From assembly GCA_029931885.1 (NCBI GenBank), contig JAOZRJ010000012.1, positions 1,404 to 15,302 of the forward strand: 13,899 nucleotides of DNA, in the 5' to 3' direction. How positions within the stretch are numbered: the stretch's first letter is position 1; each line of letters begins with the position of its first letter. Origin of the DNA: Candidatus Omnitrophota bacterium (lineage in GTDB: Bacteria > Omnitrophota > Koll11 > Zapsychrales > Aceulaceae). Of the stretch, positions 6,278 to 13,583 are shown piece after piece. Made by a program: the position numbers and the translations under genes. The notes under the pieces are model-generated. The model was not told the origin of the DNA. It saw only the letters and a program-made list of their open reading frames with translations, and did no database searches.

Positions 6278-7520
6278 TGTCGTTATTGAAGACATCACTG
6301 AGCATAAAAAAGCGAGAGAAGGGCTTTTGCAGGCAAAGTTGGCAGCTGAAGAGGCGAATAGTGCTAAAAGTATGTTTTTGGCAAATATGTCCCATGAAGT
6401 TCGAACGCCGATGAATGCAGTTATAGGTATGCTAGATCTAACCTTAGAAACAGATCTCACTGAGGATCAAAGGGATAATTTAGAGACTGCAAAAGAAGCC
6501 GCTGATAATCTTTTAAATCTTTTAAATGATATTTTAGATATTTCCAGGGTTGAAGCTGGAAAAATTACTTTGGAAAACATCGAGTTTGACCTTTGGAAAG
6601 TTACTGAGAGCATCAGTAAGGGTCTTTCGGTTTTAGCGAATAAAAAGAACATTCAACTGACTAGCCATATCGGTGAACAAGTTCCTAGATTTATTGTTGG
6701 AGACTCAACAAGGCTTCGTCAGATTATTATTAATTTAGTTACAAATGCAATTAAATTTACACATGAGGGAAAAGTTGATATCAAAGTTGAGACTTCTTCT
6801 GTTTCTTCGGATGAAGCGCAGTTAGTGTTTTCTGTCTCAGATACAGGTATCGGAATTCCTAAAGATAAGCAGGAGAGTATTTTTGATGTTTTTACACAAG
6901 CAGACGCATCGACGACAAGAAAATTTGGAGGCACGGGTCTAGGTTTAGCAATTTCGAGAAAATTAGTTGAAATGATGAGTGGACGTATTTGGATTGAGAG
7001 TGAAGAAGGCATGGGAAGCAAGTTTTTCTTTACAGCGCGATTTGAGGTCAAAGAGAGGCAGCAAGATAGTTCTGTTGATGAACGAAAACAGGAGAGTGTT
7101 CAGAAAAAAGAGCCGTTAGCGAAAGGATTAAGAATATTAAATATTCTTTTAGTGGAAGATAACCCTCTTAATCAGAAGATCGCTGTGAAACTTTTAGAAA
7201 AAAGAGGATGGTTTGTAGAAATTGCTGAAAATGGAAAGATTGCTCTTGATAAAATTGGTGAAAAAGATTTTGATTTAATTTTAATGGATGTTCAAATGCC
7301 GGTTTTAGACGGGCTTGAAGCCACGAGAATTATTCGAAAGCAAGAACAACAAACGAAAACACATCTTCCTATCATTGCAATGACAGCGCGGGCTATGGCT
7401 GAAGATGAGAGAAAATGTTTAGAGGCTGGGATGGATGCGTATATTTCAAAACCGATTGATGCCGCAAAAGTTTATGAAACAATTGTGGATGCCTTAGAAA
7501 AAGGAATGTTTAATGAGTAA
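6258..7520 (+). CDS. Hybrid histidine kinase core with receiver domain (HisKA-HATPase-REC)
   Basis: From ATG 6258 this is 420 aa. The linker [10 protein letters not shown] is the end of the PAS module. Domains: HisKA with the H-box [12 protein letters not shown] (H46, phospho-acceptor), HATPase_c with the N-box [16 protein letters not shown] (N163), G1 DTGIGIP (195), F-box IFDVFTQAD and G2 [10 protein letters not shown] (224). A receiver domain follows (about 296-412) with E300/D301, phospho-acceptor D344 in [10 protein letters not shown]376 and K398, so all key residues are present. Start alternatives are ATG 6258 or TTG 6270, which is preceded by GGAGG at 6260-6264. The stop overlaps the HPt gene by 8 nt. 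Expected phosphate flow is H46 to D344 and then the HPt protein. Input comes from the frame-split PAS. Confidence 0.92.
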   Translation: MEDLLVDVVIEDITEHKKAREGLLQAKLAAEEANSAKSMFLANMSHEVRTPMNAVIGMLDLTLETDLTEDQRDNLETAKEAADNLLNLLNDILDISRVEAGKITLENIEFDLWKVTESISKGLSVLANKKNIQLTSHIGEQVPRFIVGDSTRLRQIIINLVTNAIKFTHEGKVDIKVETSSVSSDEAQLVFSVSDTGIGIPKDKQESIFDVFTQADASTTRKFGGTGLGLAISRKLVEMMSGRIWIESEEGMGSKFFFTARFEVKERQQDSSVDERKQESVQKKEPLAKGLRILNILLVEDNPLNQKIAVKLLEKRGWFVEIAENGKIALDKIGEKDFDLILMDVQMPVLDGLEATRIIRKQEQQTKTHLPIIAMTARAMAEDERKCLEAGMDAYISKPIDAAKVYETIVDALEKGMFNE

Positions 7521-7866
7521 AATAATTATTGATGTTGATGACGCCCTTAAGAGGATTCAGGATGATAAGGAGCTTTTGGTTGAATTGATCGAGATTTTTT
7601 TAGATGATTGCCCAAAAAAGATGAAGGAACTAAAGGCTTTCGAGCAGGATAAAAATGCTATTGGATTAAGTGAAGTTGCTCATTCTATAAAAGGTGCTGC
7701 CGCGAATATTAGCGCTGTAGGATTGCGAAAGATATTTTTTGAAATAGAAGAAATGGCCAAAAATAATAATTTTGAATCGATTAGCCAAAGAATTAAACAA
7801 GCTTCTTTAGAAATAAAAGAGATAGAAGAGTATTTCCCCAACCTAAAAGAACAACTAAATACATAA
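7513..7866 (+). CDS. Histidine phosphotransfer (HPt) protein
   Basis: A 117-aa helical-bundle phosphotransfer protein. The active-site helix reads [17 protein letters not shown] (55-71), with H57 as the phosphorylated histidine followed by the obligatory SxKGxAxN pattern. The rest is amphipathic helices typical of HPt domains. ATG overlaps the kinase stop (ATGAGTAA, 7513-7520), so the two are almost certainly co-translated. It would take phosphate from receiver D344 and pass it to a response regulator not found in this window. In many bacteria this domain is fused to the hybrid kinase. Here it is a separate polypeptide. Confidence 0.9.
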   Translation: MSKIIIDVDDALKRIQDDKELLVELIEIFLDDCPKKMKELKAFEQDKNAIGLSEVAHSIKGAAANISAVGLRKIFFEIEEMAKNNNFESISQRIKQASLEIKEIEEYFPNLKEQLNT

Positions 7867-7874
7867 TTAAACAC

Positions 7875-9698
7875 GTGAAGAACTTTTCTAAAAACATTAA
7901 TCGCTTTTTTGAAAGATTAACTTTTTCAAAAGCGATTATTATTTTGCTGGTTTTGGGTTGCCTTATTTATGGAGGCACTCTTCGCAATCCTTTTGTTCAT
8001 GATGATTTTGTTTTTATCGTCGGGAATCCTGACATCGGAAGATGGGATGATTTAAAAGATATTTTCTTTAAACCTTCAAGATTTGGAGAAAGTCACACTA
8101 TTATTAATCAATATTATCGACCGGTACTCGATATTTTTTGCAAAATTCAATATATGATCTTTTCTTTTAATCCTGCTGGGTATCACCTGACAAACCTTAT
8201 TTTTCACATTTTAAATAGCTTATTGGTTTATTGGATTTTTGTGTTTTTTATTAAAAATAAAAAACTTTCTCTTGTTGGAGCATCTATTTTCTTGGTTCAT
8301 CCTGTTCAGACAGAAGCTGTTTGCGCAATTGCTGGGATTTCAAACTTACTGCTTACATTCTTTTGTTTATTAAGCTTTATTTTTTATATTAAGGCATGTC
8401 AAAGCCGAGCGAATTTAAATTTTTATCTAAGATATGCTTTTTCACTTGTTATTTTTTCTGTTGTGCTTTTTTTAAAGGAGAGAGCTGTTATCTTCCCTTT
8501 TTTAATTCTTTTTTTTGAGAGTTATGTTTATAATTCGCAATCAAACATAAAGTTTTTACTGCGGAGGTTTTTATATAGTATTCCATTTTTTGTTGTTTTA
8601 ATTGGCCATTTTGTATTTAGGGAGTTTGCGCTGGGAAAAGCGTTTCCGCAATTTTTCTCTAACCCTCAGGAGCTGATTTTGCGCGTCATCTCTATTCCAA
8701 AAGCGATTCTTGTATATTTTAAGATTTTGATATTTCCGATTGATCTACATTATTATCGTAGTCTGAATATTTTAGATTATTCGGTCTATCCGTCTATTGC
8801 GTTGTTATTGTTAATTGTGGTTTTTCTTTTCATCTTGAGGCTTCTTTCAAAGCAGAACAGACGAATATTTTATTTTGGGGTAGGATGGTTTTTTATTTCG
8901 CTTTTGCCTATTTTAAATATTGTTCCGCTTATCAACGAATATTCTTTTATTTCAGCGGCTGAGCATTTTTTGTATTTTCCGTTAGTAGGTTTTATTTTGG
9001 CCTTATTGGCAATTTTAAAGGAAATTAAGGAAAAATTTTCGAGTAAGTATTTCAGTCGTATATCTTCTTTATTTTCAATAATCATTATTTTTCTTTTTTC
9101 AATTCTGACTATCCGACAAGGTGATTATTGGAAAGGTGAAATTCCACTTTTTGAGAGAACATTAGTCTTTCAGAAAGATTTTGGGAGAGTCCGTATTTTG
9201 TTAGCCAGAGCTTACTACTTTGGACGAAACTATGACAAGGCGATTGAAGAATATCATAAGGCTCTGGAGATTATGCATGGATATGTTTTTAGGGTTAAAG
9301 GTACACAGATGGAAAAGTTTTATTTATCTTTTGTTAAAGAAATTTATTTTGATTTAGCGCATTGTTATGAAAATAAAGGTGATTTTCATATCGCGATTGA
9401 AGAATATCAAAAGTGTTTAATTATTGATCCATTTGATTCAAAGATTCTTGGGAATATTGGGACAGCTTATTTTTATTTAGAGAGAATCGATGAGGCAATT
9501 TCATATCATGAAAAAGCATTAAAAATTGATCCTCAGGATATTCTTGCGCTTAATAATTTAGCGATTTGCTATATTCAAAGAAATGAGTTTAAGAAGGCAG
9601 AGGAGATTCTTCAGCATGTATTAACATTAGACCCGAATCTTGTTTCTGCTCAGAAGAACTTAAATTTGCTTATAGAGATGAAGAAAAATAAACCGTAA
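7875..9698 (+). CDS. TMTC-like GT-C membrane glycosyltransferase with C-terminal TPRs
   Basis: A 607-aa polytopic membrane protein. The first span (about 19-36) leads to a loop with FVHDDFVFIVGNP (40-52, the acidic DD site of GT-C enzymes), then YYRPVLD (80-86), YHLTNLIFHILN (103-114) and LVHPVQTEAVCAIAG (140-154). These match the bacterial/TMTC-type protein O-mannosyltransferase-like family. Roughly nine to eleven hydrophobic segments run to residue 412. Four tetratricopeptide repeats follow (about 437-470, 486-519, 522-553, 556-590), each ending in a DP-type turn such as LIIDPF and LKIDPQ. Start is GTG at 7875 with no clear Shine-Dalgarno, 8 nt after the HPt stop. Likely uses a lipid-linked sugar to modify an exported protein or glycan. 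The acceptor is unknown. Confidence 0.85.
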   Translation: MKNFSKNINRFFERLTFSKAIIILLVLGCLIYGGTLRNPFVHDDFVFIVGNPDIGRWDDLKDIFFKPSRFGESHTIINQYYRPVLDIFCKIQYMIFSFNPAGYHLTNLIFHILNSLLVYWIFVFFIKNKKLSLVGASIFLVHPVQTEAVCAIAGISNLLLTFFCLLSFIFYIKACQSRANLNFYLRYAFSLVIFSVVLFLKERAVIFPFLILFFESYVYNSQSNIKFLLRRFLYSIPFFVVLIGHFVFREFALGKAFPQFFSNPQELILRVISIPKAILVYFKILIFPIDLHYYRSLNILDYSVYPSIALLLLIVVFLFILRLLSKQNRRIFYFGVGWFFISLLPILNIVPLINEYSFISAAEHFLYFPLVGFILALLAILKEIKEKFSSKYFSRISSLFSIIIIFLFSILTIRQGDYWKGEIPLFERTLVFQKDFGRVRILLARAYYFGRNYDKAIEEYHKALEIMHGYVFRVKGTQMEKFYLSFVKEIYFDLAHCYENKGDFHIAIEEYQKCLIIDPFDSKILGNIGTAYFYLERIDEAISYHEKALKIDPQDILALNNLAICYIQRNEFKKAEEILQHVLTLDPNLVSAQKNLNLLIEMKKNKP

Positions 9699-9702
9699 AG
9701 AT

Positions 9703-10395
9703 TTAAGGAGTATTAAAGCGTTGCTTATTTGATTTGAATCCTTCCGACCCTAGGACTTTATAGGCTAATTCATCTTTGTCTTGTCCATTATCAAAGTCGT
9801 ATTCAATAATTGCTAAGACCTGTAGAACAAGTTCAAAAGGATTTTGAAGCATTTCCGGGCTTGCCTGAACCATCTCATCAATTATATTAATATAATATTC
9901 TGGAGAATTTTTAATAATCGCACCTTTTTCGCGAAAGAAATTTATATAGTGCGCAACAATAAAGGCTTTAGGTTCTGGGTCGGCAATAAGAGGCCAAATT
10001 TTGCTGGAAGATTCCAATGCCATTAAAACTTTAGACATGTCCGCAATTTGTGCGATTTGTGAATCGTCAACCCCCTGAGCTGGGAGGTCCCATGTCTGTT
10101 GGACTAGAAAATCTTGTTCTATTTCTATTTCTTGTGGGAATTGCCCTTGCATATGTGCTTGTTCCATCATTTGTTGTTTAATAGCCTCTTGCTGCATTAT
10201 TTGTTGTTGGACGGCACCTTGCTGCATCATTCGTTGTTGGACGGCACCTTGCTGCATCATTCGTTGCTGTATGAGGGCTTTTTGCATTGTAGCTTCTTGC
10301 ATAGCTTGTTTTTGCTTCATGGCTTGAACAGCTCCAGCAAAAACGAAAGAAGATGTAGAAAATAAATATAAAATTATTAATAAAAGTTTTTTCAT
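9703..10395 (-). CDS. Secreted Gln/Met-rich repeat protein of unknown function (230 aa)
   Basis: It begins with a clear signal peptide: MKK, a hydrophobic core, and a probable cut after FVFA (residue 20). A low-complexity segment (about 25-84) is extremely rich in Gln and Met, with ten-residue units of the form QQRMMQQGAV repeated two to three times. The C-terminal part (about 95-230) is a mixed helical domain without known motifs and ends NKQRFNTP. There are no cysteines or membrane anchors, so it is periplasmic or exported. Its ATG overlaps the metF stop (ATGA, 10392-10395), with AAGGAAG upstream inside metF, so it is translationally coupled to metF although no functional link is obvious. 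It ends 4 nt from the convergent TPR gene. Family not recognised. Confidence 0.85.
   Translation of the reverse strand: MKKLLLIILYLFSTSSFVFAGAVQAMKQKQAMQEATMQKALIQQRMMQQGAVQQRMMQQGAVQQQIMQQEAIKQQMMEQAHMQGQFPQEIEIEQDFLVQQTWDLPAQGVDDSQIAQIADMSKVLMALESSSKIWPLIADPEPKAFIVAHYINFFREKGAIIKNSPEYYINIIDEMVQASPEMLQNPFELVLQVLAIIEYDFDNGQDKDELAYKVLGSEGFKSNKQRFNTP
10174..10263 (-). repeat. In-frame 30-bp tandem repeat coding a Gln/Met decapeptide
   Basis: Copies at 10204-10233 and 10234-10263 are identical over 30 nt. A diverged copy lies at 10174-10203. Each unit is ten codons long, so copy-number change preserves the reading frame. Identity at the DNA level implies recent duplication by slippage or unequal crossover. 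Confidence 0.9.
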
Positions 10396-11270
10396 GATAA
10401 AGTTTTTACTTCCTTAAAGATTTCATTAATGGGAGAAATTTTGTTAAGAGGGTAGAAATGAATTCCAGGTGCGCCGTTTTTAAGAAGGTCGCGGCATTGT
10501 TCAATGCAGAAATCAATGCCTTGCTGTAAAATGGCTGGCTTATCATCCGCAATAGGTGAAAAAAGTTTTTGAACTTTTTTAGGAATAGTTGTTCCACAAG
10601 TTTTACAAAATTTTAAAACTCCATAATAATCTGTTATTGGTAGAATGCCGGGGATAACACGAGCATTAATGCCCAAACTTTTAAGTCTTTTTACATATTC
10701 ATAATAATCATTATTATCAAAAAATAATTGAGTAATCACGTAATCGGCGCCGGAGTTAATTTTTGTTTTTAGATATTGCGCATCAAGATTCTTATCAGAA
10801 CAAAGTATGTGCCCTTCGGGAAAGCCGGCAACACCTATAGAAAAATAATTATCGTAATTTTGTTTTATAAAGTCACAAAGCTCATAAGCATATTTAAAGT
10901 TTTCTTTTTCAGGCTTCCAGTTGGGATTATCTTTGGGCTGATCTCCGTAAAGAGCGAGTACATTTTTTATATCTCGAGCTTTGATATTATCAAGAATGTT
11001 TTTGATATCGTCTCTGGTATTTAAAACGCATGTAAGGTGCGCAATGCTTGGTATTTGATGGCTTTTTTCAACATGTTCGACGATATCGAGAGTTTTATCT
11101 CTATTTCCTCCGCCAGCTCCATAGGTGCAGGATACAAAATCAGGCTTAAGTTCAACAAGAAGACGTATGGTCTCAAGAAGTTTTTTATAGCCTTCTTCGG
11201 TTTTTGGTGGAAAGAGCTCAAAAGAAAAAGTCTTTTGTCTCTTATCAAAGATTTCTGTGATTTTCTCCAT
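10392..11270 (-). CDS. metF: 5,10-methylenetetrahydrofolate reductase MetF
   Basis: A flavin enzyme of the TIM-barrel MTHFR family that makes 5-methyl-THF for methionine synthesis. From the chosen start (292 aa, normal bacterial length) the N-terminal FSFELFPPK carries the catalytic E18. CTYGAGG (48-54), ALYGDQP (106-112, D110), ITQLFFDN (179-186), IPGILPI and GIHFYPLNK (269-277) follow in family order. ATG at 11270 is preferred to ATG at 11282 because the latter overlaps the predicted -10 element (11281-11286), and because E18 then matches the position in short MTHFRs. Neither start has a Shine-Dalgarno. Transcript start would be only about 3-4 nt before the ATG. It is coupled to the downstream Gln/Met protein. 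Confidence 0.93.
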   Translation of the reverse strand: MEKITEIFDKRQKTFSFELFPPKTEEGYKKLLETIRLLVELKPDFVSCTYGAGGGNRDKTLDIVEHVEKSHQIPSIAHLTCVLNTRDDIKNILDNIKARDIKNVLALYGDQPKDNPNWKPEKENFKYAYELCDFIKQNYDNYFSIGVAGFPEGHILCSDKNLDAQYLKTKINSGADYVITQLFFDNNDYYEYVKRLKSLGINARVIPGILPITDYYGVLKFCKTCGTTIPKKVQKLFSPIADDKPAILQQGIDFCIEQCRDLLKNGAPGIHFYPLNKISPINEIFKEVKTLS

Positions 11271-11280
11271 AGTGTTATGC

Positions 11281-11289
11281 ATTATATCA
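11281..11289 (-). promoter_or_regulatory. Extended -10 promoter of metF
   Basis: On the minus strand TG-A-TATAAT reads from 11289 to 11281, a perfect TATAAT with the TGn extension. No good -35 is seen at 16-18 nt, as expected when the extended -10 compensates. The start would be near 11274, leaving almost no leader before the metF ATG at 11270. Confidence 0.55.
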
Positions 11290-11335
11290 TTTTTATGTTT
11301 GTCTGGCTATTTTGTTATAAAGTTTTGTTAATTTT

Positions 11336-11344
11336 TGATATAAT
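11336..11344 (+). promoter_or_regulatory. Extended -10 promoter of rmlA-rmlC
   Basis: TG-A-TATAAT, identical to the divergent metF element. -35 candidates are poor: TTGTTA at 11312 lies 21 nt away. Start near 11351, followed by AAAAGGAGAG (11358-11367) at proper distance from the rmlA ATG. Confidence 0.6.
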
Positions 11345-11371
11345 GAAACAACTTTAGAAAAGGAGAGTTTT

Positions 11372-12241
11372 ATGAAAGGAATTATTCTTGCTGGAGGAAA
11401 GGCAACGCGTCTTTACCCAATTACACGTGGAGTCTGTAAACAGCTTTTGCCTGTTTATGATAAGCCGATGATTTATTATCCTTTGTCGGTGTTAATGTTG
11501 GCTGGCATTAAGGAAATTTTAATTATTTCCACTCCGAAGGATTTGCCGCGATTTCAAGATCTATTAGGTGATGGAGCAGGTTTGGGAGTTTCTTTGAGCT
11601 ATGCTGAGCAAAAAGAACCAAGCGGTATTGCTGAGGCATTTTTAATTGGAAAAAATTTTATTGGCAATGAAGCCGTTAGCCTTATCCTTGGAGATAATAT
11701 TTTCTTTGGCCAGGGATTATCTCAGCTTTTGCAGCAAGCGGCTAGTCAGAAGCGAGGAGCAACTATTCTTGGCTACTACGTTCAGAATCCACAGGAGTAT
11801 GGAGTTATAGATATTGATGGATCGGGAGATCCTATATCTATTGAAGAAAAGCCAGAAGCACCAAAAACAAATTATGCTGTTACAGGTCTTTATTTTTATG
11901 ATAATGATGTTATTAAAATTGCTGAAGCTATTAAGCCTTCGGCTCGACATGAAAAAGAGATTACAGATGTTAATCGAGTTTATCTAGAAAAGAAACGGCT
12001 TTCTGTCCAGCTTTTAGGCCGCGGATATGCTTGGCTTGATACAGGAACATATGAATCGTTAATTGAAGCCTCGTTATTTATAAAAACAATTGAACAGAGG
12101 CAAGGATTGAAGATTGGATGCATTGAAGAAGTTGCTTATCGCATGGGTTTTGTTAAGAAAGATAGATTACGAGAACTTGCAAGAGAGTTTAAAACAAGTT
12201 ATGGTGATTATTTAAATAAGATTGCTAATGAAGAGGATTGA
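11372..12241 (+). CDS. rmlA: Glucose-1-phosphate thymidylyltransferase RmlA
   Basis: It makes dTDP-glucose from dTTP and glucose-1-phosphate, the first step to dTDP-rhamnose and related sugars. At 289 aa it is full length. The nucleotide-binding start reads [13 protein letters not shown] (6-18), where most homologues have [24 protein letters not shown] (23-39) and the metal-site LGDNIFFGQ (106-114, D108) are typical. Substrate-site EKP and the region around [11 protein letters not shown] are also present, and the C-terminal [11 protein letters not shown] helix closes the fold. AAAAGGAGAG supplies a strong Shine-Dalgarno. rmlC follows with a 2-nt gap. rmlB and rmlD are not in the window. Confidence 0.96.
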   Translation: MKGIILAGGKATRLYPITRGVCKQLLPVYDKPMIYYPLSVLMLAGIKEILIISTPKDLPRFQDLLGDGAGLGVSLSYAEQKEPSGIAEAFLIGKNFIGNEAVSLILGDNIFFGQGLSQLLQQAASQKRGATILGYYVQNPQEYGVIDIDGSGDPISIEEKPEAPKTNYAVTGLYFYDNDVIKIAEAIKPSARHEKEITDVNRVYLEKKRLSVQLLGRGYAWLDTGTYESLIEASLFIKTIEQRQGLKIGCIEEVAYRMGFVKKDRLRELAREFKTSYGDYLNKIANEED

Positions 12242-12243
12242 TC

Positions 12244-12804
12244 ATGTCATTTAAGTTTAAGAGACTGGAAATTCCAGATGTCGTATTAGTTGAGCCTAAA
12301 AAGATAGGAGATGCCAGAGGTTTTTTTGTGGAAGTTTATAAATCTTCTGATTTTAATTCTTTTGGCATAGACAAACAAATTGTTCAGATAAATTATTCTA
12401 AATCTCAGAAAAGTGTTTTAAGAGGTTTGCATTATCAAAAAGAACCTTGTGCGCAGGCAAAACTTGTAAGGGTTGTTCAGGGCGAGATTTTTGATGTTGT
12501 TGTAGATATCCGAAAAGGTTCGCCTAGCTATGGTAAATGGGTTGGAGTAAATCTTGATTCTGATAGCATGAATATGCTTTATGTTCCAGAAGGATTTGCG
12601 CATGGATTTCTGACTTTGTCTGATGAAGCAGAGATTGAATATTATTGTTCAAGCGTATATTCTCCAGAGAATGAAAGAGGAATTATTTATAACGATTCTA
12701 CTTTAAACATTTCTTGGCCAGAAGAAAATCTATTATTATCCAAAAAAGATTTAGAAAATCCTCAATTGGATAAGTCTGATAATGATTTTATTTATGAAAA
12801 ATGA
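12244..12804 (+). CDS. rmlC: dTDP-4-dehydrorhamnose 3,5-epimerase RmlC
   Basis: A 186-aa cupin epimerase acting on dTDP-4-keto-6-deoxyglucose. Visible family motifs: ARGFFVEVY (25-33, substrate base contacts), VLRGLHYQ (58-65, catalytic H63), VVQGEIFDVVVDIRKGSP (78-94), VPEGFAHGF (114-122) and ERGIIYND (144-151). Length is normal. The start is ATG at 12244, with AAGAGGA (12231-12237) as Shine-Dalgarno. The in-frame TTG at 12238 would overlap it. It shares the rmlA transcript. The C3 or C3/C5 specificity cannot be told from sequence. Confidence 0.93.
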   Translation: MSFKFKRLEIPDVVLVEPKKIGDARGFFVEVYKSSDFNSFGIDKQIVQINYSKSQKSVLRGLHYQKEPCAQAKLVRVVQGEIFDVVVDIRKGSPSYGKWVGVNLDSDSMNMLYVPEGFAHGFLTLSDEAEIEYYCSSVYSPENERGIIYNDSTLNISWPEENLLLSKKDLENPQLDKSDNDFIYEK

Positions 12805-12909
12805 AATTTTAATTAGTGAAAATTCAAATTAGGCCAGAAATTAGCGTTTAAAATTTAAATATTAGACTATATAAAGGAAGGCGTTAAATAGGTGTGGGTG
12901 ATTCACTTG

Positions 12910-12938
12910 TTGCACTAATTTAACATAAATGTTAAACT
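12910..12938 (+). promoter_or_regulatory. Promoter of the AbiE-type toxin-antitoxin pair
   Basis: TTGCAC (12910-12915) and TAAACT (12933-12938) lie 17 nt apart, and TG at 12930-12931 gives an extended -10. Transcription would start around 12945, at or beside the first ATG, predicting a leaderless message. No Shine-Dalgarno is visible before 12945. Confidence 0.45.
12919..12936. promoter_or_regulatory. Inverted-repeat operator over the AbiE promoter
   Basis: TTTAACA-TAAA-TGTTAAA is a perfect 7-bp inverted repeat with a 4-nt centre. It covers the promoter spacer and the -10. AbiEi antitoxins are known to bind inverted repeats in their own promoters, so this is the natural autoregulatory site. 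Confidence 0.55.
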
Positions 12939-12944
12939 ATTGAT

Positions 12945-13583
12945 ATGAGATTAGAGGAGTTTATTAATGCTACTAATGGCTTGCCAATTATTGAAAGCGA
13001 GGCTTTATGTGTAGGCTTGCCTGATCCTGCTTCATTTAAGGTTCAGCTGAGCCGTTGGGAGAAATCTGGAAAAATTATTCAGCTAAAAAGAGGGGTTTAT
13101 TTATTAGGGCAAACTTATCGAAAGATAGATCTTTATGAGCCTTATGCAGCTGGAGTTCTTAAGAGACCATCTTATATCAGTCTTGAGAAGGGGTTGGAGT
13201 ATCATGACCTTATTCCGGAGGCGGTTATGGTTTATACATCAGTGACAACCAAAAGGCCGGGACGACTTGTCACAAAGGTGGGGACTTTTGACTTTCGTCA
13301 TATTAAGAAATCTCTTTTTTGGGGATATGAGTCGGTGAGCTTGGATAACCAAACTGCTTTTTTTGCCACTTCTGAAAAGGCCTTGCTTGATTATTTTTAT
13401 TTGAAGAAACGAAATATCTCAATCGATTATTTAAGAGAAATGCGGCTTCAGAATGTAGAGAAGATCAATATTGATAAATTATTGAACTATGTTCAGAAAT
13501 TTAAAAGTCCTAGTATGTTAAAAGCAGCAAAGATTGTTGTTGAATATATTTCTTTATATAAAAAAGGTGAAAAAACATTATGA
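12945..13583 (+). CDS. AbiEi-family antitoxin and autorepressor (type IV toxin-antitoxin)
   Basis: A 212-aa protein with an N-terminal winged helix-turn-helix (about 1-55; FKVQLSRWEKSGKIIQLKRG at 31-50 is the recognition helix plus wing). The AbiEi antitoxin domain follows: RPSYISLEKGLEYHDLIPEA (74-93), VYTSVTTKRP (96-105), and ATSEKALLDYFYL (141-153), all typical of the family. In type IV systems it represses the operon and counteracts the AbiEii nucleotidyltransferase without needing direct binding. The ATG has no Shine-Dalgarno and coincides with the predicted transcript start. The stop overlaps the toxin start by ATGA (13580-13583), the usual arrangement. Confidence 0.85.
   Translation: MRLEEFINATNGLPIIESEALCVGLPDPASFKVQLSRWEKSGKIIQLKRGVYLLGQTYRKIDLYEPYAAGVLKRPSYISLEKGLEYHDLIPEAVMVYTSVTTKRPGRLVTKVGTFDFRHIKKSLFWGYESVSLDNQTAFFATSEKALLDYFYLKKRNISIDYLREMRLQNVEKINIDKLLNYVQKFKSPSMLKAAKIVVEYISLYKKGEKTL

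Noticed and set aside
6271..6278. Programmed +1 frameshift of the prfB type
   Set aside because: The slip site is GGU-UGA and not CUU-UGA, and the Shine-Dalgarno-like GGAGG lies 7 nt upstream and not about 3 nt. Recoding is kept only as one option beside sequencing error and restart.
10174..10263. Short direct repeats that could suggest a CRISPR array
   Set aside because: They are directly abutting 30-bp units with no spacers and lie in frame in a Gln/Met-rich coding region, so they are a coding minisatellite.
10114..10365. Plus-strand open frame rich in Leu and His opposite the Gln/Met protein
   Set aside because: It is the antisense reading of the CAG/ATG-rich repeats. It lacks a ribosome binding site, while the minus-strand gene has a signal peptide and coupling to metF.
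12805..12870. Possible terminator after rmlC
   Set aside because: Only an all-A/T 6-bp stem (AATTTT/AAAATT) is present with no T-tract after it; not convincing.
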